From NCBI RefSeq assembly GCF_021462825.1, contig NZ_JAKEEB010000007.1, positions 124,001 through 188,000 of the forward strand: a stretch of 64,000 bases of DNA, written 5' to 3'. The DNA comes from Streptomyces glomeratus (GTDB lineage Bacteria > Actinomycetota > Actinomycetes > Streptomycetales > Streptomycetaceae). The translations under genes were made by a program, and so were the position numbers. The notes below the pieces were generated by a model, which saw only the letters and a list, made by a program, of their open reading frames with translations, was not told the DNA's origin and did not search any database. Below, piece by piece: positions 27,169 through 36,502 of this stretch. Numbering within the stretch: position 1 is the stretch's first letter; the number at the start of each line of letters is the position of its first letter.

Positions 27169-30100
27169 GTGCAGGGACGTTTCAAGAGGGATGGCAGCGC
27201 TTCGGCCGAGCCGGAGCCGCATGGCGGGACCGACCGCGGTTCCTCGCCCCAGCACGCCCAGAACCCGGGACCGGCACCGTCCGGCAACGGTGTCGAGCGG
27301 CCCGGGCGCCCCGGCGCGCCCGGGGGCCCCACGGCACCCACTCCCCCGGCACCACCCAAGAGCGCTCCACCGGTCGACTCCGGCTCCCGCGTGGCGCTGC
27401 GCAACTGGCGCATCTCCACGCGTCTGGTGTCGCTGCTCGCGCTCCCCGTGGTCGCCGCCACCTCGCTCGGTGCCCTGCGCATCAGCGACAACATGGACCA
27501 GATCCAGCAGCTCGACAACATGAAGCTGCTGACGGACATGACCAAGCAGGCGACCCAGCTGGCCGCCGCGCTCCAGGAGGAGCGCGACCAGTCCGCCGGC
27601 CCGCTCGCCCACGGCGCCTTGGCGTCCGACTACACGGTCAAGGGTGTCCGCGACAAGACCAACCGCGCCCGCTCCTCCTTCCTGGAGGGCACCCAGGAGA
27701 TCGGTGACGCCTCCGACAGCGGCCAGCTCTCCGGTGTCCGCGACAGCGTCGTCGGCATCGCGAGCGAGCTGAACAACCTCAGCGCCATCCGGGCCGGCGC
27801 CTACAAGGACTCGCAGAACTCCACGCAGACGGTCGAGGCCTACCACCGTCTGATCAGCCAGCTGCTCAGCCTCTCCCAGGACATGGCGGAGGCGACCAGC
27901 AACCCGGAGATGATCCAGCGCACCCGCGCCCTGGCGGCCTTCTCCACCGCCAAGGAGTACGCCTCCATGCAGCGCGCGGTGATCGCGGCCGCCCTGCCCG
28001 CCAACATCGACTCGTTCGGCAAGCTCTCCGAGAACGACCGCCAGTACGCCCTGTCGGCCCTCGAGAGCCAGGACTCCGAGCTGGACAGCTTCCGCAGCAT
28101 CTACGGCGACGGCGCCGAGGACCTGACGAAGCCGATCGACCAGGGCAGCCCGACGATCGAGGCCGCCGACCAGTACGCCAGCCGCGTCCTGAAGAGCGCG
28201 TCCGGCATGCGCAACCAGGACAAGCGCTCGTACAAGGACTGGGTCGACGACGACTCGACCAAGATCGAGCAGATGAAGAAGATCGAGGGCACGCTCCTCG
28301 AGCAGATGGAGCAGAAGGCCCGCGAGCTGAAGAGCGCCTCGCAGCGTGAGGCGATCATCTCCGGTGCGCTGATCCTGCTCGTCCTCGGTGTGTCCCTCGT
28401 CGGGGCCTTCGTCGTGGCCCGGTCCATGATCCGCTCGCTGCGCCGGCTCCAGGAGACCGCGACCAAGGTCGCCCAGGACCGTCTGCCCGAGTTGGTCAAG
28501 CAGCTGTCCGAGTCCGACCCGCAGGACGTCGACACGTCCGTGCAGTCGGTCGGTGTGCACTCCCGGGACGAGATCGGCCAGGTGGCCGCGGCCTTCGACG
28601 ACGTGCACCGCGAGGCGGTCCGCCTCGCCGCCGAGCAGGCCCTTCTGCGGGGCAACGTCAACGCGATGTTCACCAACCTCTCGCGCCGCTCCCAGGGTCT
28701 GATCCAGCGCCAGCTGTCTCTGATCTCCGAACTGGAGTCCCGCGAGGCCGACCCGGACCAGCTGTCCTCGCTGTTCAAGCTCGACCACCTCGCGACGCGT
28801 ATGCGCCGTAACGGTGAGAACCTCCTCGTCCTCGCCGGTGAGGAGCCCGGCCGCCGCTGGACCCGCCCGGTCCCGCTGGTCGACGTGCTCCGTGCCGCCG
28901 CGTCCGAGGTGGAGCAGTACGAGCGCATCGAGCTGGCCGCCGTCCCGACCACCGAGGTCGCCGGCCGCGTCGTCAACGACCTCGTGCACCTGCTCGCCGA
29001 GCTGCTCGAGAACGCCACCTCCTTCTCCTCGCCGCAGACCAAGGTCAAGGTCACCGGTCACGCGCTGCCGGACGGCCGCGTCCTGATCGAGATCCACGAC
29101 ACGGGTATCGGTCTGTCCCCCGAGGACCTCGCCCAGATCAACGAGCGGCTCGCCTCGCCGCCCACCGTGGACGTGTCGGTGTCCCGGCGCATGGGTCTGT
29201 TCGTGGTCGGTCGTCTGTCGCAGCGCCACGGCATCCGTATCCAGCTGCGGCCGTCCGACTCCGGCGGTACGACGGCGCTGGTCATGCTTCCGGTCGACGT
29301 CGCCCAGGGCGGCAAGAAGCCCGCTCCGGGCAAGCCGGGCGCCCCCTCCACGGGCGGCCCGGCCGCCGCGCAGGCCGCCGCCGGCGCGGCCGCGGCCCGT
29401 CGCCAGGCCCAGCAGAGCGGTTCGTCCTTCGGTACCGGTTCCTCCGGCGGCCCCGGACTGGGCGCCGCCCCGCAGCGCGGGCAGGTGGGCGCCGGACAGG
29501 GTCCCCGTGCCGCGCTGCCCGGTACCGCCCCCGGCGGACCGCAGGGACGGCCCGCCGCGACGGGCGCCGGTGCCTTCGGCCAGGGCGGCCGGCAGGCACC
29601 CCAGAACCCCCAGTCGTTCCAGGACGCCGGTTCCCGCCAGGGCGGTTTCGGCGACGGCGGCTCGGGAATGCACCAGGCCGGCTTCGGCGACGGTGCTCCG
29701 CAGCAGACGCAGCAGCAGCCCCCGCAGAAGCAGCAGCCTCAGCAGAAGCAGCCCAAGGAACGCGGCGCGCGGCGCCGTCCGCAGCTGCCCGGACGTGGCG
29801 GTGCGCGGGCCGAGCTGCCCGGTGGCGGCCAGCAGCGCACTCCGAGCTGGAGCGACGAGAACGCGCAGCCGTCGGTGCCGCGCGCCTCGCTGGACGCCCC
29901 GCGCGGTCATGAGGAGCCGGACGCCCTGTCCGCGACCTCCCCCCTGCCGCGCATCGACGACCGCCAGGGCCACGGTGCCACTTCCGAGTTCCCGCGACCG
30001 GACGGCAACACGCCGCACCCCGGGGCGGGTGCACCGCAGGGCGGCGGCTCGTTCGTCCGCTCGGACGTCTACGGCAGCGGCAACCAGGGCGGTGCGACGG

Positions 30101-30906
30101 GCCAGTACCCGTCCGCGGGCCACGGTCAGGGAACGGGCCAGTACCCGTCCGCAGGCCACGGTCAGAGCACGGGCCAGTACCCGGCGCCCGGCCGCACGCA
30201 GGACACCGGCCAGTACCCGGCGCCCGGCCGTCCCCAGGACCCGGCCGCCACCGGCCAGTTCCCCGCCCAGGGCTATGACGCCTCGGGCACCGGCCAGTTC
30301 GCGGCCCCGGGGTACGGAAACCGCCAGGACCCCTCGGGCACCGGCCAGTTCGAGCGGCCGCAGACGGCGGGCGACGGCTACGGCGCGTCCCTGCCGCCGG
30401 CCCAGCAGCGCCCGCCGCAGCAGCCTCCGCGCCGTCAGGAGCCCGAAGCGCTTCCGCCGGCGACGGGCCCCGGCGACGGGCGTACGCCGCTGTATGACAC
30501 GCTGGAGACCAACTGGTTCCGCGGTGGACAGGGGCAGCAGCAGAGCAACGGTTCCGCGCCGCAGGCCCCGCAACAGCAGGCCCCCGCGGCACCTCAGCGT
30601 CCGGCCGCCACCCCGGCCTGGCGCACCTCACCGAACGACGAGCTCGTCCGCCAGGCCGAGCGCGTGCGGCAGCCCGCCGCGGGTGGCATCACCACCTCCG
30701 GTCTGCCGCGCCGGGTCCCGCGCGCGAACCTCGTGCCGGGCACGGCCCAGCAGCAACAGCACCAAGCCGGTCCGCAGGTCTCGCGTGCGCCCGATGACGT
30801 ACGCGGCCGGCTGACCAACCTTCGACGGGGCATCGCACAGGGTCGCCAGGCCGGTACCGGCCAGACCGGCAGCTTCCCCAGCCCCACTCACCAGCAGGAG
30901 CGTTAG
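27169..30906 (+). CDS. cvnA1: Conservon sensor kinase-like membrane protein CvnA (first copy)
   Basis: A 1245-residue receptor-like protein. After a proline-rich cytoplasmic start there is a membrane span near residues 84-103, an extracellular nitrate/nitrite-sensing-type helical domain, a second span near 395-417, HAMP, and a GHKL ATPase domain with N-box LLAELLENAT (about 604-618), G1 HDTGIGLS (about 640) and GLFVVGRL (about 675). A histidine in KLDHLATRMRRNGENLL stands where an H-box would be. From residue 700 the tail is disordered, Pro/Gln/Gly-rich, with 12-residue TGQYPSAGHGQ-type repeats, and ends in SGLPRRVP and VRGRLTNLRRG motifs shared with the second copy. The GTG at 27169 is the likely start. 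Orthologues act upstream of CvnB-CvnC-CvnD as a GPCR-like module. Confidence 0.9.
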   Translation: MQGRFKRDGSASAEPEPHGGTDRGSSPQHAQNPGPAPSGNGVERPGRPGAPGGPTAPTPPAPPKSAPPVDSGSRVALRNWRISTRLVSLLALPVVAATSLGALRISDNMDQIQQLDNMKLLTDMTKQATQLAAALQEERDQSAGPLAHGALASDYTVKGVRDKTNRARSSFLEGTQEIGDASDSGQLSGVRDSVVGIASELNNLSAIRAGAYKDSQNSTQTVEAYHRLISQLLSLSQDMAEATSNPEMIQRTRALAAFSTAKEYASMQRAVIAAALPANIDSFGKLSENDRQYALSALESQDSELDSFRSIYGDGAEDLTKPIDQGSPTIEAADQYASRVLKSASGMRNQDKRSYKDWVDDDSTKIEQMKKIEGTLLEQMEQKARELKSASQREAIISGALILLVLGVSLVGAFVVARSMIRSLRRLQETATKVAQDRLPELVKQLSESDPQDVDTSVQSVGVHSRDEIGQVAAAFDDVHREAVRLAAEQALLRGNVNAMFTNLSRRSQGLIQRQLSLISELESREADPDQLSSLFKLDHLATRMRRNGENLLVLAGEEPGRRWTRPVPLVDVLRAAASEVEQYERIELAAVPTTEVAGRVVNDLVHLLAELLENATSFSSPQTKVKVTGHALPDGRVLIEIHDTGIGLSPEDLAQINERLASPPTVDVSVSRRMGLFVVGRLSQRHGIRIQLRPSDSGGTTALVMLPVDVAQGGKKPAPGKPGAPSTGGPAAAQAAAGAAAARRQAQQSGSSFGTGSSGGPGLGAAPQRGQVGAGQGPRAALPGTAPGGPQGRPAATGAGAFGQGGRQAPQNPQSFQDAGSRQGGFGDGGSGMHQAGFGDGAPQQTQQQPPQKQQPQQKQPKERGARRRPQLPGRGGARAELPGGGQQRTPSWSDENAQPSVPRASLDAPRGHEEPDALSATSPLPRIDDRQGHGATSEFPRPDGNTPHPGAGAPQGGGSFVRSDVYGSGNQGGATGQYPSAGHGQGTGQYPSAGHGQSTGQYPAPGRTQDTGQYPAPGRPQDPAATGQFPAQGYDASGTGQFAAPGYGNRQDPSGTGQFERPQTAGDGYGASLPPAQQRPPQQPPRRQEPEALPPATGPGDGRTPLYDTLETNWFRGGQGQQQSNGSAPQAPQQQAPAAPQRPAATPAWRTSPNDELVRQAERVRQPAAGGITTSGLPRRVPRANLVPGTAQQQQHQAGPQVSRAPDDVRGRLTNLRRGIAQGRQAGTGQTGSFPSPTHQQER
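30097..30360 (+). repeat. Tandem coding repeat in the cvnA1 tail
   Basis: Seven in-frame units beginning T-G-Q-(Y/F)-P/A. The first three are exactly 36 bp (30097, 30133, 30169), then units of 45, 39 and 51 bp follow at 30205, 30250 and 30289, with a last start at 30340. The high identity of the first two units suggests recent slippage. Confidence 0.85.
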
Positions 30907-31329
30907 TTGAGCCCGATGAGCCAGGCGGCACAGAACCTCAACTGGTTGATCACCAACTTCGTGGACAACACCCCCGGGGTGTCCCACACCGTCGTCGTGT
31001 CCGCCGACGGACTCCTTCTGGCGATGTCCGAAGGCTTCCCACGCGATCGCGCCGACCAGCTGGCGGCCGTCGCGTCCGGTCTGACCTCGCTGACCGCGGG
31101 TGCCTCCCGCATCTTCGAGGGCGGGGACGTGGCGCAGACGGTCGTCGAGATGGAACGCGGATTTCTGTTTCTGATGTCGGTTTCCGACGGCTCGTCGCTC
31201 GCCGTACTCGCCCACCCCGAGTGCGACATCGGCCTCGTCGGCTACGAGATGGCGCTCCTGGTGGACCGCGCGGGCGCGGTCCTCACGCCCGACCTGCGCG
31301 CCGAGCTCCAGGGCAGTCTGCTCCACTGA
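30907..31329 (+). CDS. cvnB1: Conservon roadblock/LC7 protein CvnB (first copy)
   Basis: A 140-residue roadblock/LC7-domain protein (LNWLITNFVDNTPGVSHTVVVSADGLLLA at the start, split over the core strands, and GFLFLMSVSDGSSLAVLA). Roadblock proteins regulate small GTPases such as MglA; here the partner is CvnD. The start is TTG at 30907, immediately after the cvnA1 stop, with GGAG 6 nt upstream; an ATG three codons on is the alternative. The second copy uses GTG at the same point, which supports this choice. Near-identical to CvnB2. Confidence 0.93.
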   Translation: MSPMSQAAQNLNWLITNFVDNTPGVSHTVVVSADGLLLAMSEGFPRDRADQLAAVASGLTSLTAGASRIFEGGDVAQTVVEMERGFLFLMSVSDGSSLAVLAHPECDIGLVGYEMALLVDRAGAVLTPDLRAELQGSLLH

Positions 31330-31440
31330 TAGGTATCGGTACCACCCACCTCACCAAATCACCGTCCGGCCGCCACAATCCCCCCACCGGCCCCGTCAGA
31401 CGGCACGACTGACCGACTTGCTGTCCCGCCCGGAGGATTC

Positions 31441-31839
31441 ATGACCCCGCCCACCGCCCATCATGATCCGTACGCTGAGCCGTACGGGGACGAGGGCGAC
31501 CAGCCGCTGGTGCGTCCGTACGCGATGACCGGCGGCCGGACCCGGCCGCGCTATCAGCTCGCCATCGAGGCGCTGATCAGCACGACGGCCGACCCGGCCC
31601 AGCTGATGGGACTGCTGCCGGAGCACCAGCGGATCTGCCACCTGTGCCGTGAGGTGAAATCGGTGGCCGAGGTGTCGGCGCTCCTCGCCATGCCGCTCGG
31701 TGTGGCACGGATTCTCGTCGCGGACCTCGCGGAGGCCGGTCTCGTCGCGATCCACCAGCCCGGTGGCGACGAGAACAACGGCGGCGCGCCGGACGTGACA
31801 CTGCTCGAAAGGGTGCTCAGTGGACTTCGCAAGCTCTGA
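31441..31839 (+). CDS. cvnC1: Conservon DUF742 protein CvnC (first copy)
   Basis: A 132-residue DUF742 protein: LVRPYAMTGGRTRPRYQLAIE, the ICHLCREVKSVAEVSALL cysteine pair region and LGVARILVADLAEAGLV, which looks like a winged helix, followed by the constant end TLLERVLSGLRKL. In the conservon model it bridges CvnA and the CvnB/CvnD complex. The N-terminus is short compared with the second copy, which carries about 60 extra Pro/Gln-rich residues. Its last 20 bp overlap cvnD1. Confidence 0.92.
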   Translation: MTPPTAHHDPYAEPYGDEGDQPLVRPYAMTGGRTRPRYQLAIEALISTTADPAQLMGLLPEHQRICHLCREVKSVAEVSALLAMPLGVARILVADLAEAGLVAIHQPGGDENNGGAPDVTLLERVLSGLRKL

Positions 31840-32395
31840 CGGAGGGCGGGCGACCACCTCCGCGAAGATCGTGGTGGCGGGTGGCTTCGGCGTGGGCAAG
31901 ACCACGTTCGTCGGCGCCGTCTCCGAGATCAACCCGCTGCGCACGGAGGCCGTCATGACGTCCGCGTCCGCGGGCATCGACGACCTCACCCACACCGGGG
32001 ACAAGACCACCACCACGGTGGCCATGGACTTCGGCCGCATCACCCTGGACCAGGACCTGATCCTGTACCTCTTCGGTACGCCGGGCCAGGACCGCTTCTG
32101 GTTCATGTGGGACGACCTGGTCCGCGGCGCGATCGGCGCCGTCGTCCTGGTCGACACCCGCCGCCTGGCCGACTGCTTCCCGGCCGTCGACTACTTCGAG
32201 AACTCCGGCCTGCCCTTCGTCGTCGCCCTCAACGGCTTCGACGGGCACCAGCCGTACGCGCCCGAGGAGGTCCGTGAGGCACTGCAGATCGGGCCGGACA
32301 CCCCGATCATCACGACGGACGCCCGCCACCGCGCGGACGCCAAGAGTGCCCTGATCACCCTGGTCGAACATGCCCTCATGGCGCGTCTGCGATAG
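31820..32395 (+). CDS. cvnD1: Conservon Ras-like GTPase CvnD (first copy)
   Basis: A 191-residue small GTPase. P-loop GGFGVGKTTF (residues about 20-29), switch region TASAG/THTGDKTTTTVAMDFG, G3 element FGTPGQDRFWFMWDD and G4 NGFD are clear; the D in DxxG is replaced by the TPGQ form seen in the MglA-like group. CvnD proteins act as the G-protein of the conservon signalling unit. The GTG start overlaps cvnC1 by 20 bp, so translation is coupled. A transcription terminator follows before the second conservon. Confidence 0.94.
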   Translation: MDFASSDGGRATTSAKIVVAGGFGVGKTTFVGAVSEINPLRTEAVMTSASAGIDDLTHTGDKTTTTVAMDFGRITLDQDLILYLFGTPGQDRFWFMWDDLVRGAIGAVVLVDTRRLADCFPAVDYFENSGLPFVVALNGFDGHQPYAPEEVREALQIGPDTPIITTDARHRADAKSALITLVEHALMARLR

Positions 32396-32762
32396 ATCAA
32401 GTCGTCCGTGACATACGGCAGTTGTCGTACATATGCGGGAGCCGGCTGTGGCGTTTGACACGGTCGGCTCCGCTGTTCATAACGTTTCGACAGAGAAATC
32501 CGGTGGTATCGCCACGCGTCGCGGTCGGTCGGTGTCGCTGCGCTCACAAAAGCCCCGCCTTTTGGCGGGGCTCGCTCTTTATGACCGTTTTATCTGGCAC
32601 TTACAGCGGGTCGAATCCTCACTTCCGAGTGTTTGGAATCGCGCAGGCTGACGTGCTGGAATGCCTGAACTGCCCAAGGGTCAAGGACGTACCGGTCGGA
32701 GACAGGGCTCTGGAGACACCGCGGCACGACGTAGGTGCCGTCGCCGAGAGGTTGTTGGTCGA
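32396..32762. other. Region between the two conservons
   Basis: 367 bp without a gene. It holds the terminator of the first conservon (32551-32580) and, downstream of it, presumably the promoter of the second. A short upstream frame in line with cvnA2 has no conserved residues. Confidence 0.6.
32551..32580 (+). terminator. Rho-independent terminator after the first conservon
   Basis: A 9-bp stem AGCCCCGCC/GGCGGGGCT (32551-32559 with 32564-32572) and TTTT loop, followed by CGCTCTTT. An A-tract precedes it, so it may work in both directions. Confidence 0.75.
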
Positions 32763-35700
32763 GTGAGGCGAAGCAAGAGCAGTCCCGGGCCGTCGGCACG
32801 GGGCAACTTCACCCCGCCGCCGCGCGGAGCGGCGCCCGCACAAGTGCCCGGCCCGGAGCCGACGGCTGTCCCGCCCGGCGGCAGCCGCTTCTCCCCGCGC
32901 AACTGGCGCGTGCCGACCAGGCTGAACGCGATCCTGCTCATACCCGTGCTGGTCGGCCTCGTCATGGGCGGCTTCCAGGTGAAGAGCTCGATCGACACCT
33001 GGCAGGACGCCGAGGACGCCGAGAAAGTGGCACTGATGGTGCGCGCGGCCGAACAGTACGGCCAGGCCCTCCTCGACGAGCGTGACCTGGGCGCCCCCGA
33101 CCTGCTGACCGGCAAGGGCGAGACCGGCGACGTCAAGAAACTCCGGGCCGCCACGGACGCGGCCAAGGCAAATTTCGACAAGGCCGCGCAGAACATGCCG
33201 CATACGGCGTCCCTGGAGCGCCGCCTGAGCCTGTTCCGCTCCAACGAGACCAAACTCGACGGCCTGCGCAAGGCCGCGTACACCGAGGCGATGGACCCGG
33301 TGAGGACCGAGGAGGGCTACGTCGCCGTCCAGCACGGTCTGATGGAGTTCGCCAACGAGCTCAGCCTCGGTACGGGCAACGTCACCAGCTACGGCCGTAC
33401 CGTCTACGCCATCTCCCTCGCCAAGGCCGCCGCCTCACTCCAGCGCTCCATCGGCACGCACCTGCTGCTGCGCCCGAGCGCCAAGGTGGCCGTGGCCCAG
33501 CAGCAGCGGGTCTCCCTGGTCTCCTACCGCTACCTCGAGGGCATCGCGGTCAACGAGTTCGTCTCCGGCGCCACCGAGGCCGACGTCAACCGTCTCGACG
33601 CGGTCATGGCCGGCCAGCGCAAGGCCGTCGGTGACACGGGCACCGCGGTCGACGCCGGCCAGACCTCCTCCACACAGGGCGGCGCCTACTCCGCCATGCC
33701 CGCCGCCGACCGCATGGTCCAGGGCATCGCCTCGGGCGTCTTCACCCCCCAGCAGCTCGCCGCCAAGGGCGTGACCGTCAAGACCTGGATGGGCGCCTCC
33801 ACGGCGAAGTACCAGGGCTACAACACGGTCGAGACCGAGCTCGTGAACAAGGCGGTGGCCGACGCCCAGAACATCGCCGACAACGCCAAGCAGGACGCGC
33901 TGGTCACCGGTGGCATCGTGGTCGTGGCCCTGCTCGCCGCGTTCATCCTGGCCGGCATGGTCGCCCGCCAGATGAGCCGCTCGATGCGCCAGCTGCGCAA
34001 CGCCGCCTTCGGCATCGCCGAGCAGCGCCTTCCGATGCTGGTCGACCAGCTCTCCCGCACGGACCCCGGCCGGGTCGACACCCGGGTCGCCCCGATCCCG
34101 ATCACCAGCAAGGACGAGATCGGCGAGGTCGCCCGCGCCTTCGACCAGGTCCACCGCGAGGCCGTCCGGCTCGCCGCCGAGCAGGCTCTGCTGCGGGGCA
34201 ACATCAACGCGATCTTCACCAACCTCTCGCGCCGCAACCAGTCCCTGATCGAGGGCCAGCTGACCCTGATCACCGACCTGGAGAACAACGAGGCCGACCC
34301 GGACCAGCTGGAGAACCTCTTCCGCCTGGACCACCTGGCGACCCGTATGCGCCGCAACGGCGAGAACCTCCTGGTCCTCGCCGGCGAGGAGCCCGGCCGC
34401 CGCTGGGACCAGCCGGTCCCGCTGGTCGACGTGCTCCGCGCCGCCTCCTCCGAGGTGGAGCAGTACGAGCGCATCGAGCTGTCCGGCGTTCCGGAGGCCG
34501 AGATCCACGGCCGCGCCGTGACCGACCTCGTGCACCTGCTCGCCGAGCTGCTGGAGAACGCCACGACGTTCTCCTCGCCGCAGACCAAGGTTCGGGTCAC
34601 CGCCACCCGCCTGCCCGACGGTCGGATCATGGTCGAGATCCACGACAAGGGCATCGGCCTGACCGCCGAGGACTTCGCGGACATCAACCACAAGCTGGCC
34701 AACCCGCCGACCGTGGACGCCGCGATCTCGCAGCGCATGGGTCTGTTCGTGGTCGGCCGGCTGTCCGACCGCCACGGCATCCGGGTCCAGCTGCGTCCCT
34801 CCGGCGAGCAGGCCGGCACCACCTCGCTGGTCATGCTGCCCGACGCCATCACCCACGGCGGTGGCGGCGAACAGGCGCTGCAGCGCGACGAGTTCACGGT
34901 GTCGCAGATCATCCCCGAGCAGCAGTTCCATGGTGAGGACTTCGGGTCGCCGCAGCCGATGCTGACGGCCGCGGAGCTGGGATTCGACGACAGCCGCTAC
35001 ACCGAGGTCCCGGACGACATCCGCGGGCTGGACCCCGTCGGCCGCTCGCTGATGCGCGAGGAGCGCCGTGCGGCCCTGGAGGCCCAGGCACAAGGCCACA
35101 CCAGGCCGCAGGAGCAGCAGGAGGCCGACGCTTACCAGGACGGCCTGGGGGCGCCGCCCGCGTACGACAACGGGCAGCAGTCGTACGACAACCGTCAGCA
35201 CGCGTACGGCGACCAGCAGGCCGCGTACGACCAGCAGACGGCGTACGAGGAGCCCCAGCAGCCTGCGTACGACGAGCAGTACTACTCACCGAACGGCGGC
35301 CTGCCGCAGAGCGACGGCTTCTCGTCCGGCGGCGGCTACCCGGAGTCCGGCTATGCGGAGCGGGCCCAGGACAACCACTCGGCGGGCCAGGCCACCGCCT
35401 CGGAGACGTTCTCCGCCTTCAGCGAGTCGCCCTACCAGGACGACTGGTCCAAGCGGGACGACTACCAGAACGGCTACCGCGCCGATTACGCTCCGGAAAC
35501 GGAATCCGCGCAGGCCGCTGACGTGAGTGAGCGGGACCGCGTAGGCTTCGACCGTCCGGAACCGACCCCCTCCGCCGGCCACCAGCTGACCGACTCCGGA
35601 CTGCCCCGCCGCGGCTCCACCGCGAACGGCGCGTCCGGCCGGCCGGGGCCCGTGGCGCAGGATCCGCCGGCGGCCACGGGCTCGGGCGACGAGTGGCGCT

Positions 35701-35981
35701 CCGCGAACGACCAGCGGTGGCAGCAGGCAGCGCAGCTCAGGAAGCCCAAGGCGGGCGGGGTCACCTCTTCCGGTCTGCCTCGCCGGGTACCCAAGGCGAA
35801 CCTGATCGAGGGCGCCGCGGAAACCACCCCGCAGGGAGGCCCACAGGTCTCCCGTGCCCCGGAGGACGTCCGGGGCCGGCTGAGCAACCTGCGTCGAGGC
35901 GTCCAACGCGGACGCAGCGCAGGCAGTGAAACGAACGGCCAGGGCTTCGGTCCTGACAGCACCTACAACCAGGAGCGTTAG
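32763..35981 (+). CDS. cvnA2: Conservon sensor kinase-like membrane protein CvnA (second copy)
   Basis: A 1072-residue paralogue of the first CvnA: membrane span near residues 60-80 (LNAILLIPVLVGLVMGGF), helical sensing domain, second span (ALVTGGIVVVALLAAFILAG), HAMP, and GHKL ATPase with LLAELLENAT, HDKGIGLT and MGLFVVGRL. The disordered tail is different from that of CvnA1: it has QxxYD-type repeats (around nt 35159-35285, for example AYDNGQQSYDN) and an acidic SE/DE-rich stretch. The final 90 residues again carry SGLPRRVP and VRGRLSNLRRG. The GTG at 32763 is the best available start, since homology begins soon after, but its ribosome binding site is weak. The kinase-core DNA is strongly conserved with cvnA1. 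Confidence 0.9.
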   Translation: MRRSKSSPGPSARGNFTPPPRGAAPAQVPGPEPTAVPPGGSRFSPRNWRVPTRLNAILLIPVLVGLVMGGFQVKSSIDTWQDAEDAEKVALMVRAAEQYGQALLDERDLGAPDLLTGKGETGDVKKLRAATDAAKANFDKAAQNMPHTASLERRLSLFRSNETKLDGLRKAAYTEAMDPVRTEEGYVAVQHGLMEFANELSLGTGNVTSYGRTVYAISLAKAAASLQRSIGTHLLLRPSAKVAVAQQQRVSLVSYRYLEGIAVNEFVSGATEADVNRLDAVMAGQRKAVGDTGTAVDAGQTSSTQGGAYSAMPAADRMVQGIASGVFTPQQLAAKGVTVKTWMGASTAKYQGYNTVETELVNKAVADAQNIADNAKQDALVTGGIVVVALLAAFILAGMVARQMSRSMRQLRNAAFGIAEQRLPMLVDQLSRTDPGRVDTRVAPIPITSKDEIGEVARAFDQVHREAVRLAAEQALLRGNINAIFTNLSRRNQSLIEGQLTLITDLENNEADPDQLENLFRLDHLATRMRRNGENLLVLAGEEPGRRWDQPVPLVDVLRAASSEVEQYERIELSGVPEAEIHGRAVTDLVHLLAELLENATTFSSPQTKVRVTATRLPDGRIMVEIHDKGIGLTAEDFADINHKLANPPTVDAAISQRMGLFVVGRLSDRHGIRVQLRPSGEQAGTTSLVMLPDAITHGGGGEQALQRDEFTVSQIIPEQQFHGEDFGSPQPMLTAAELGFDDSRYTEVPDDIRGLDPVGRSLMREERRAALEAQAQGHTRPQEQQEADAYQDGLGAPPAYDNGQQSYDNRQHAYGDQQAAYDQQTAYEEPQQPAYDEQYYSPNGGLPQSDGFSSGGGYPESGYAERAQDNHSAGQATASETFSAFSESPYQDDWSKRDDYQNGYRADYAPETESAQAADVSERDRVGFDRPEPTPSAGHQLTDSGLPRRGSTANGASGRPGPVAQDPPAATGSGDEWRSANDQRWQQAAQLRKPKAGGVTSSGLPRRVPKANLIEGAAETTPQGGPQVSRAPEDVRGRLSNLRRGVQRGRSAGSETNGQGFGPDSTYNQER

Positions 35982-35982
35982 T

Positions 35983-36405
35983 GTGAGCCCGATGAGCCAG
36001 GCGGCACAGAACCTGAACTGGTTGATCACCAACTTCGTGGACAACACCCCGGGGGTGTCCCACACGGTGGTGGTCTCCGCCGACGGACTCCTTCTGGCGA
36101 TGTCCGAAGGCTTCCCGCGCGATCGCGCCGACCAGCTGGCGGCCGTCGCGTCCGGTCTGACCTCGCTGACCGCGGGTGCCTCCCGCATCTTCGAGGGCGG
36201 CAGTGTGAACCAGACGGTTGTGGAGATGGAGCGGGGATTCCTCTTCATCATGTCCATCTCCGACGGTTCCTCGCTCGCCGTTCTCGCACACCCGGAGGCC
36301 GACATCGGCCTCATTGGGTACGAGATGGCGCTTCTGGTGGACCGAGCCGGTACCGTCCTGACTCCGGACCTTCGTGCGGAGCTTCAGGGAAGCCTTCTCA
36401 ACTAA
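35983..36405 (+). CDS. cvnB2: Conservon roadblock/LC7 protein CvnB (second copy)
   Basis: A 140-residue roadblock/LC7 protein, closely matching CvnB1; differences cluster in the middle (SVNQTVVEMERGFLFIMSIS) and the last residues. It starts at GTG 35983, one base after the cvnA2 stop, with GGAG 7 nt upstream. It is expected to associate with the GTPase CvnD2. Given the high identity, cross-talk between the two conservons at this step is possible. Confidence 0.93.
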   Translation: MSPMSQAAQNLNWLITNFVDNTPGVSHTVVVSADGLLLAMSEGFPRDRADQLAAVASGLTSLTAGASRIFEGGSVNQTVVEMERGFLFIMSISDGSSLAVLAHPEADIGLIGYEMALLVDRAGTVLTPDLRAELQGSLLN

Positions 36406-36502
36406 GAGACCAACGGTGTGTATTGGCGACCCGGCACCGTAAGGTTTCGGGACGCGGCTTCCACAGGGATGGGTGCCAGGCGCAGTCGGAGGAGGAGAGA
36501 AC

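Noticed and set aside
27166..30573. A 1135-residue minus-strand open frame opposite cvnA1
   Set aside because: A shadow of the conserved kinase gene; no recognisable motifs and strong composition bias.
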